From: DATKEH01 sp035546355
Lineage (GTDB): Bacteria > Acidobacteriota > Thermoanaerobaculia > Multivoradales > JAIOJS01
Length of the DNA: 7,298 bases
Direction: 5' to 3'
NCBI GenBank assembly: GCA_035546355.1
Contig: DATKEH010000392.1
Span: forward strand, 1 to 7,298
Shown one piece after another: positions 4,962 through 7,298 of this stretch. The translations under genes were made by a program, and so were the position numbers. Each line of letters opens with the position of its first letter. The stretch's first letter is position 1. The notes beneath the pieces were generated by a model that was not told where the DNA came from, did no database searches, and saw nothing but the letters and a program-made list of their open reading frames with translations.

Positions 4962-6764
4962 GTGATCCCTGATTCCGAGGCCGCGGTCGCGCGGCTCGCC
5001 GGCGTCCTCTCCGCGATCTTGGTGGCAAGCGGGGCGTTTGCCGCCACGCCCGCCACGCCCGCCGCTCCCGCGCCACCCGCGCCGCCGGCGACGCTGATCG
5101 TCCTCGCCGCCGGCGGCTGGACGGGCGACCCGGCGCGCCCGCGCGCCGCCGGGGTGGCGGTGCGCGGCGAGGAGATCCTGGCGGTCGGCACGCGCGAGGA
5201 GGTGATGGCGCACCGCGGCACGCAGACGCGGCTGCTCGAGCTCGACGGCTTCCTGCTGCCGGGCTTCATCGACAACCACACCCACTTCGACCGCGCCGGC
5301 GCCCTGCTGGCGGGGGTCAACCTGCTCGACGTGGCCGACGCCGAGGGGTTGCGGCGGCGGGTGGCGGAGGCCCGCGAGCGGCTGCCGCGCGGCGCCTGGC
5401 TGCTGGGCGGCGACTGGGGCGCCTACGAGGCGTGGGGGCGGGGCTCGACGGGGGCCGCGCCGACGGCGGAGCCGAAGCCGGCCGAGCAGGCCGAGCGCCC
5501 CGAGCCAGGCGATCCGGCGCAACCCTTCACCCCCCACCGCGACCTCATCGACCCGCTCACCCGCGACACCCCGGCGCTGCTCTCCCGCTGGGACGGCTCC
5601 CTCTGGCTGGCCAACGCCGCGGCCCTCGAAGCGGCCGGCGTCACCTGCGCCTGGGAGGGCGCCGAGTGCGACGCGGACGGCCGCCTCACCGGCCGCCTCT
5701 CCCCCGCCGCCGCCCGCCGCGTCCGCGAGGTGGTGCCCGACAAGACCCTCGAGCAGCGGCTGGTCGAGGCGCGGGCGGCGCTCGCCGACCTGCGGCGCCA
5801 CGGCGTCACCGGCATCCACGACATCACCCCGGCGGCGCAGCTGCGCGTTTTCCAGGAGCTCGAGCGGCGCGGCGAGCTCACCGTGCGCGTCGACGCCCGC
5901 CCCACGCTGGACCGCTGGCAGCAGCTCGCCGCCCTCGGCATCGGCCACGGCTTCGGCAGCGAGCGGCTGCGCATCGGCGGGCTCAAGGGGTTCGTCGACG
6001 GCATCATGGGCAACTCCTCCGCCCGCTTCTACGAGCCCTACCGGACCACCGGCGAGCGCGGCCAGTGGCGCGACATGATGCGCCCCGAGGGCAACCTGCT
6101 GCGGCTGCTGCGCGGCGCCGACGCGGCCGGCCACTGGCCGCACGTGCACGCCATCGGCGACGAGGCGATCGACACCCTGCTCGACCTCTACGAGCAGGCG
6201 ATGGCGGACGCCCCGCCCCGCGAGCGGCGCTGGCGGCTCATCCACGCGCAGGTGCTGCGCGGCCCCGAGGTCGCCGCGCGCATGGCCCGGCTGGGGGTGG
6301 TGGCCGAGGTGCAGCCCTACCACGCCATCGACGACATGCGCTGGATGGAGGAGCGCATCGGCGAGCGCTCCCGCTGGGCCTACGCCTTCCGCACCCTGCA
6401 CCAGGCGGGAGTGCGGCTCTCCTTCGGCAGCGACTGGCCGGGCACCAACGCCTCCTGGTACCCCTCCGACCCGCTGCTGGGGATCTACGCGGCGGTGACG
6501 CGGCAGACCCTCGAGGGGGCGCCGGCGGGCGGCTGGTTCCCGCAGGAGCGCGTCGACCTCGAGACCGCGCTGTTCGCCTACACCGTCAACAACGCCTGGG
6601 CGGCGGGCGAGGAGGGGCGCAAGGGATCGCTGACGCCGGGCAAGCTCGCCGACCTGGTGGTGCTCGACCGCGACCCGTTCGCGGTGGCGCCCGAGAAGCT
6701 CAAAGACCTGCGAGTGCGGCTGACGGTGCTCGGCGGCGAGGTGGTGTGGGAGGCGCCCCTGTGA
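4962..6764 (+). CDS. Exported YtcJ-type (Amidohydro_3) metal-dependent amidohydrolase
   Basis: This encodes 600 residues. The GTG start gives a plausible signal peptide with hydrophobic segment L-A-G-V-L-S-A-I-L-V-A-S-G and an A-F-A cleavage motif near residue 27, followed by an Ala/Pro linker, so the enzyme probably acts outside the cytoplasm. Metal-site features of the amidohydrolase superfamily are present: H106-x-H108 in F-I-D-N-H-T-H-F-D, K342 in G-L-K-G-F-V-D-G, H396 in H-V-H-A-I-G-D-E, H428 in L-I-H-A-Q-V-L, and D491 in F-G-S-D-W-P. The C-terminus has the composite-domain motif S-L-T-P-G-K-L-A-D-L-V-V-L-D. YtcJ-type relatives hydrolyse amide or formamide bonds, but the substrate here is unknown. 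A Pro/Glu/Ala-rich stretch at about 159-190 looks like a loop insertion. The common D-G-H motif is D-G-S here (residues 211-213). The weak ribosome-binding site (GCGAGG) is 12 nt upstream. Confidence 0.9.
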   Translation: MIPDSEAAVARLAGVLSAILVASGAFAATPATPAAPAPPAPPATLIVLAAGGWTGDPARPRAAGVAVRGEEILAVGTREEVMAHRGTQTRLLELDGFLLPGFIDNHTHFDRAGALLAGVNLLDVADAEGLRRRVAEARERLPRGAWLLGGDWGAYEAWGRGSTGAAPTAEPKPAEQAERPEPGDPAQPFTPHRDLIDPLTRDTPALLSRWDGSLWLANAAALEAAGVTCAWEGAECDADGRLTGRLSPAAARRVREVVPDKTLEQRLVEARAALADLRRHGVTGIHDITPAAQLRVFQELERRGELTVRVDARPTLDRWQQLAALGIGHGFGSERLRIGGLKGFVDGIMGNSSARFYEPYRTTGERGQWRDMMRPEGNLLRLLRGADAAGHWPHVHAIGDEAIDTLLDLYEQAMADAPPRERRWRLIHAQVLRGPEVAARMARLGVVAEVQPYHAIDDMRWMEERIGERSRWAYAFRTLHQAGVRLSFGSDWPGTNASWYPSDPLLGIYAAVTRQTLEGAPAGGWFPQERVDLETALFAYTVNNAWAAGEEGRKGSLTPGKLADLVVLDRDPFAVAPEKLKDLRVRLTVLGGEVVWEAPL

Positions 6765-6827
6765 GCCGTGTCACAGGCCGGCCGCCATCCCGGCGATAAA
6801 CTTCGTGGGATAGACCACGACGCCTCC

Positions 6828-6835
6828 AGGGAGGG
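6828..6835 (+). promoter_or_regulatory. Strong ribosome-binding site for the IPTL-CTERM micro-protein
   Basis: AGGGAGGG lies 6 nt before the ATG at 6842. It is the best Shine-Dalgarno match on the plus strand in this window and supports the short reading frame being translated. The leader closely resembles that of the propeller gene: both read CCAGGG(G)AGGGAT directly ahead of the start. Confidence 0.7.
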
Positions 6836-6841
6836 ATCGCG

Positions 6842-7015
6842 ATGCGCTCCACGTCCGCCGGCTCGGCGCACTGCGACATCGGCTCGGTCGAGGTGGCCGC
6901 GCTCCGCATCAGCGTGCTGGAGATCCCCACCCTCGGCGCCGCGGGGCTCGCGGCGCTGGCGCTGCTGCTGGCGCTGGGGGCGGTGGCGGCGCTGCGCCGA
7001 TCCGCGGCGCGCTGA
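6842..7015 (+). CDS. 57-residue protein consisting mainly of an IPTL-CTERM sorting signal
   Basis: The frame runs from ATG to TGA at 7013-7015. The upstream frame is closed by a TAA at 6797-6799, so there is no longer version of the gene. Residues 1-22 are a short polar region with one cysteine (C11) and no signal peptide. Residues 25-57 match the IPTL-CTERM tripartite layout: V-L-E-I-P-T-L (I28-P29-T30-L31), a hydrophobic transmembrane helix of Ala/Leu/Gly (32-51) and a basic tail R-R-S-A-A-R. In known proteins this module ends large secreted proteins and is thought to act like PEP-CTERM in surface sorting. Here the cargo domain is missing, so this is either a remnant of a degraded gene or a genuine membrane micro-protein. 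The strong ribosome-binding site argues for translation. It starts 77 bp after the amidohydrolase stop. Confidence 0.75.
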   Translation: MRSTSAGSAHCDIGSVEVAALRISVLEIPTLGAAGLAALALLLALGAVAALRRSAAR

Positions 7016-7089
7016 GGCGGGCCCGGGCCAGGCCTGAGGCTGCGCCGAATGGTGCCGGGCAGGAGACTGGGCCGAGGGTGATTATGGTA

Positions 7090-7111
7090 GTATTGCATCG
7101 GTATGGCATCG
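7090..7111 (+). promoter_or_regulatory. Tandem 11-bp direct repeat over the start codon of the RHH gene (candidate operator)
   Basis: GTATTGCATCG (7090-7100) is followed directly by GTATGGCATCG (7101-7111), with one mismatch and a period of about one helical turn. The second unit includes the ATG at 7103-7105. A TAGTAT hexamer at 7088-7093 may be the -10 element, and no Shine-Dalgarno sequence is present. Ribbon-helix-helix repressors often bind short repeated half-sites at their own promoter, so this is a plausible autoregulatory site. Confidence 0.45.
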
Positions 7112-7298
7112 ATCAAGGTGACCTTCAGCCTCGACGAGGAGACGGTCAGCCAGCTCAAGCAGACGGCGGACCGGCTGCGCCGTGCCAAGAGCCAGGTGGT
7201 GCGGGAGGCGATCCATGAGTACGCGGCCCGCGCCGACAGGCTGAGCGAGTCGGAGCGCCGCCGCCTCCTGAAGGAGCTCGACGAGGCCCTGGCGGCCG
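7103..7298 (+). CDS. Ribbon-helix-helix (CopG-type) antitoxin or repressor, 3' truncated by window edge
   Basis: Sixty-five residues are visible. The start M-A-S-I-K-V-T-F-S-L-D gives the N-terminal DNA-contacting strand (about residues 4-9). It is followed by helix D-E-E-T-V-S-Q-L-K-Q-T-A-D-R-L and the second helix K-S-Q-V-V-R-E-A-I-H-E-Y-A-A-R, which is the canonical RHH fold of CopG-like proteins. The C-terminal L-S-E-S-E-R-R-R-L-L-K-E-L-D-E part would be the toxin-binding region. Proteins of this type are usually antitoxins encoded just ahead of a PIN-domain toxin, so a toxin gene is expected beyond the right edge, but this cannot be seen. The ATG was chosen because it fits the family N-terminus. 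Confidence 0.85.
   Translation, partial: MASIKVTFSLDEETVSQLKQTADRLRRAKSQVVREAIHEYAARADRLSESERRRLLKELDEALAA

Noticed and set aside
4197..6401. Long minus-strand open frame (734 codons) opposite vapBC and the amidohydrolase gene
   Set aside because: Low-complexity translation with no recognisable motif, spanning three well-supported plus-strand features.
5432..6799. Plus-strand frame (455 codons) overlapping the amidohydrolase gene
   Set aside because: It is a shifted-frame shadow, rich in Arg/Pro/Ala. The amidohydrolase frame carries all the metal-binding motifs.
6768..7037. Plus-strand frame (89 codons) after the amidohydrolase gene
   Set aside because: It is out of frame with the IPTL-CTERM reading and gives an Arg/Ser/Trp-rich product with no motif. 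The 6842 frame has the ribosome-binding site and the recognised sorting signal.
7016..7080. Possible terminator after the IPTL-CTERM gene
   Set aside because: Only short palindromes (GGCCCGGGCC, CAGGCCTG) are present, with no longer stem and no U-tract, so no terminator can be supported.

Overview
The window is very GC-rich DNA from a bacterium and is densely coding. It has an exported Asp-box (BNR) propeller protein of a kind common in Acidobacteriota, an IPTL-CTERM sorting tail, small toxin-antitoxin genes and GTAG-headed palindromic repeats. Together these suggest an Acidobacteriota-like organism, perhaps Thermoanaerobaculia. That placement is inferred from gene content only and is tentative.

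Layout from left to right. (1) The 3' two-thirds of a Uma2-family (DUF820) PD-(D/E)XK nuclease-like gene, plus strand, cut by the left edge. (2) A convergent, very large minus-strand gene (450-4136) for a secreted, sortilin/VPS10-like protein with eleven Asp-boxes and a C-terminal FlgD-like and helical region. (3) A divergent intergenic region of about 125 bp. (4) A vapB-vapC type II toxin-antitoxin operon (4261-4907) with overlapping stop and start codons. (5) A probably exported YtcJ-type metal-dependent amidohydrolase (4962-6764). (6) A 57-residue gene that is little more than an IPTL-CTERM sorting signal (6842-7015). (7) The start of a ribbon-helix-helix (CopG-type) antitoxin gene running off the right edge (7103 onward).

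The most notable structure is a family of GTAG-headed REP-like hairpins: a GTAG tetranucleotide, an 8-bp perfect stem and a 6-nt loop. One copy lies at the convergent gene junction, where its GTAG supplies the TAG stop codon of the large gene. Three more, one of them inverted, lie inside the coding sequence of that gene. There they are translated in frame as a Gly/Ala/Pro/Arg-rich insert, apparently at a beta-hairpin turn. The inverted copy has compensatory stem changes, which supports selection for, or copying of, the hairpin.

Functionally the window joins two exported proteins (the propeller protein and the amidohydrolase) and a membrane-anchored micro-protein with small mobile or stabilising modules (Uma2, VapBC, RHH antitoxin). 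No shared pathway can be demonstrated. vapB, vapC and the amidohydrolase gene are close enough to be co-transcribed (54 bp between the last two), but the toxin-antitoxin pair looks like an independent cassette. Both toxin-antitoxin-type genes have repeat structures over their start codons that look like autoregulatory operators.
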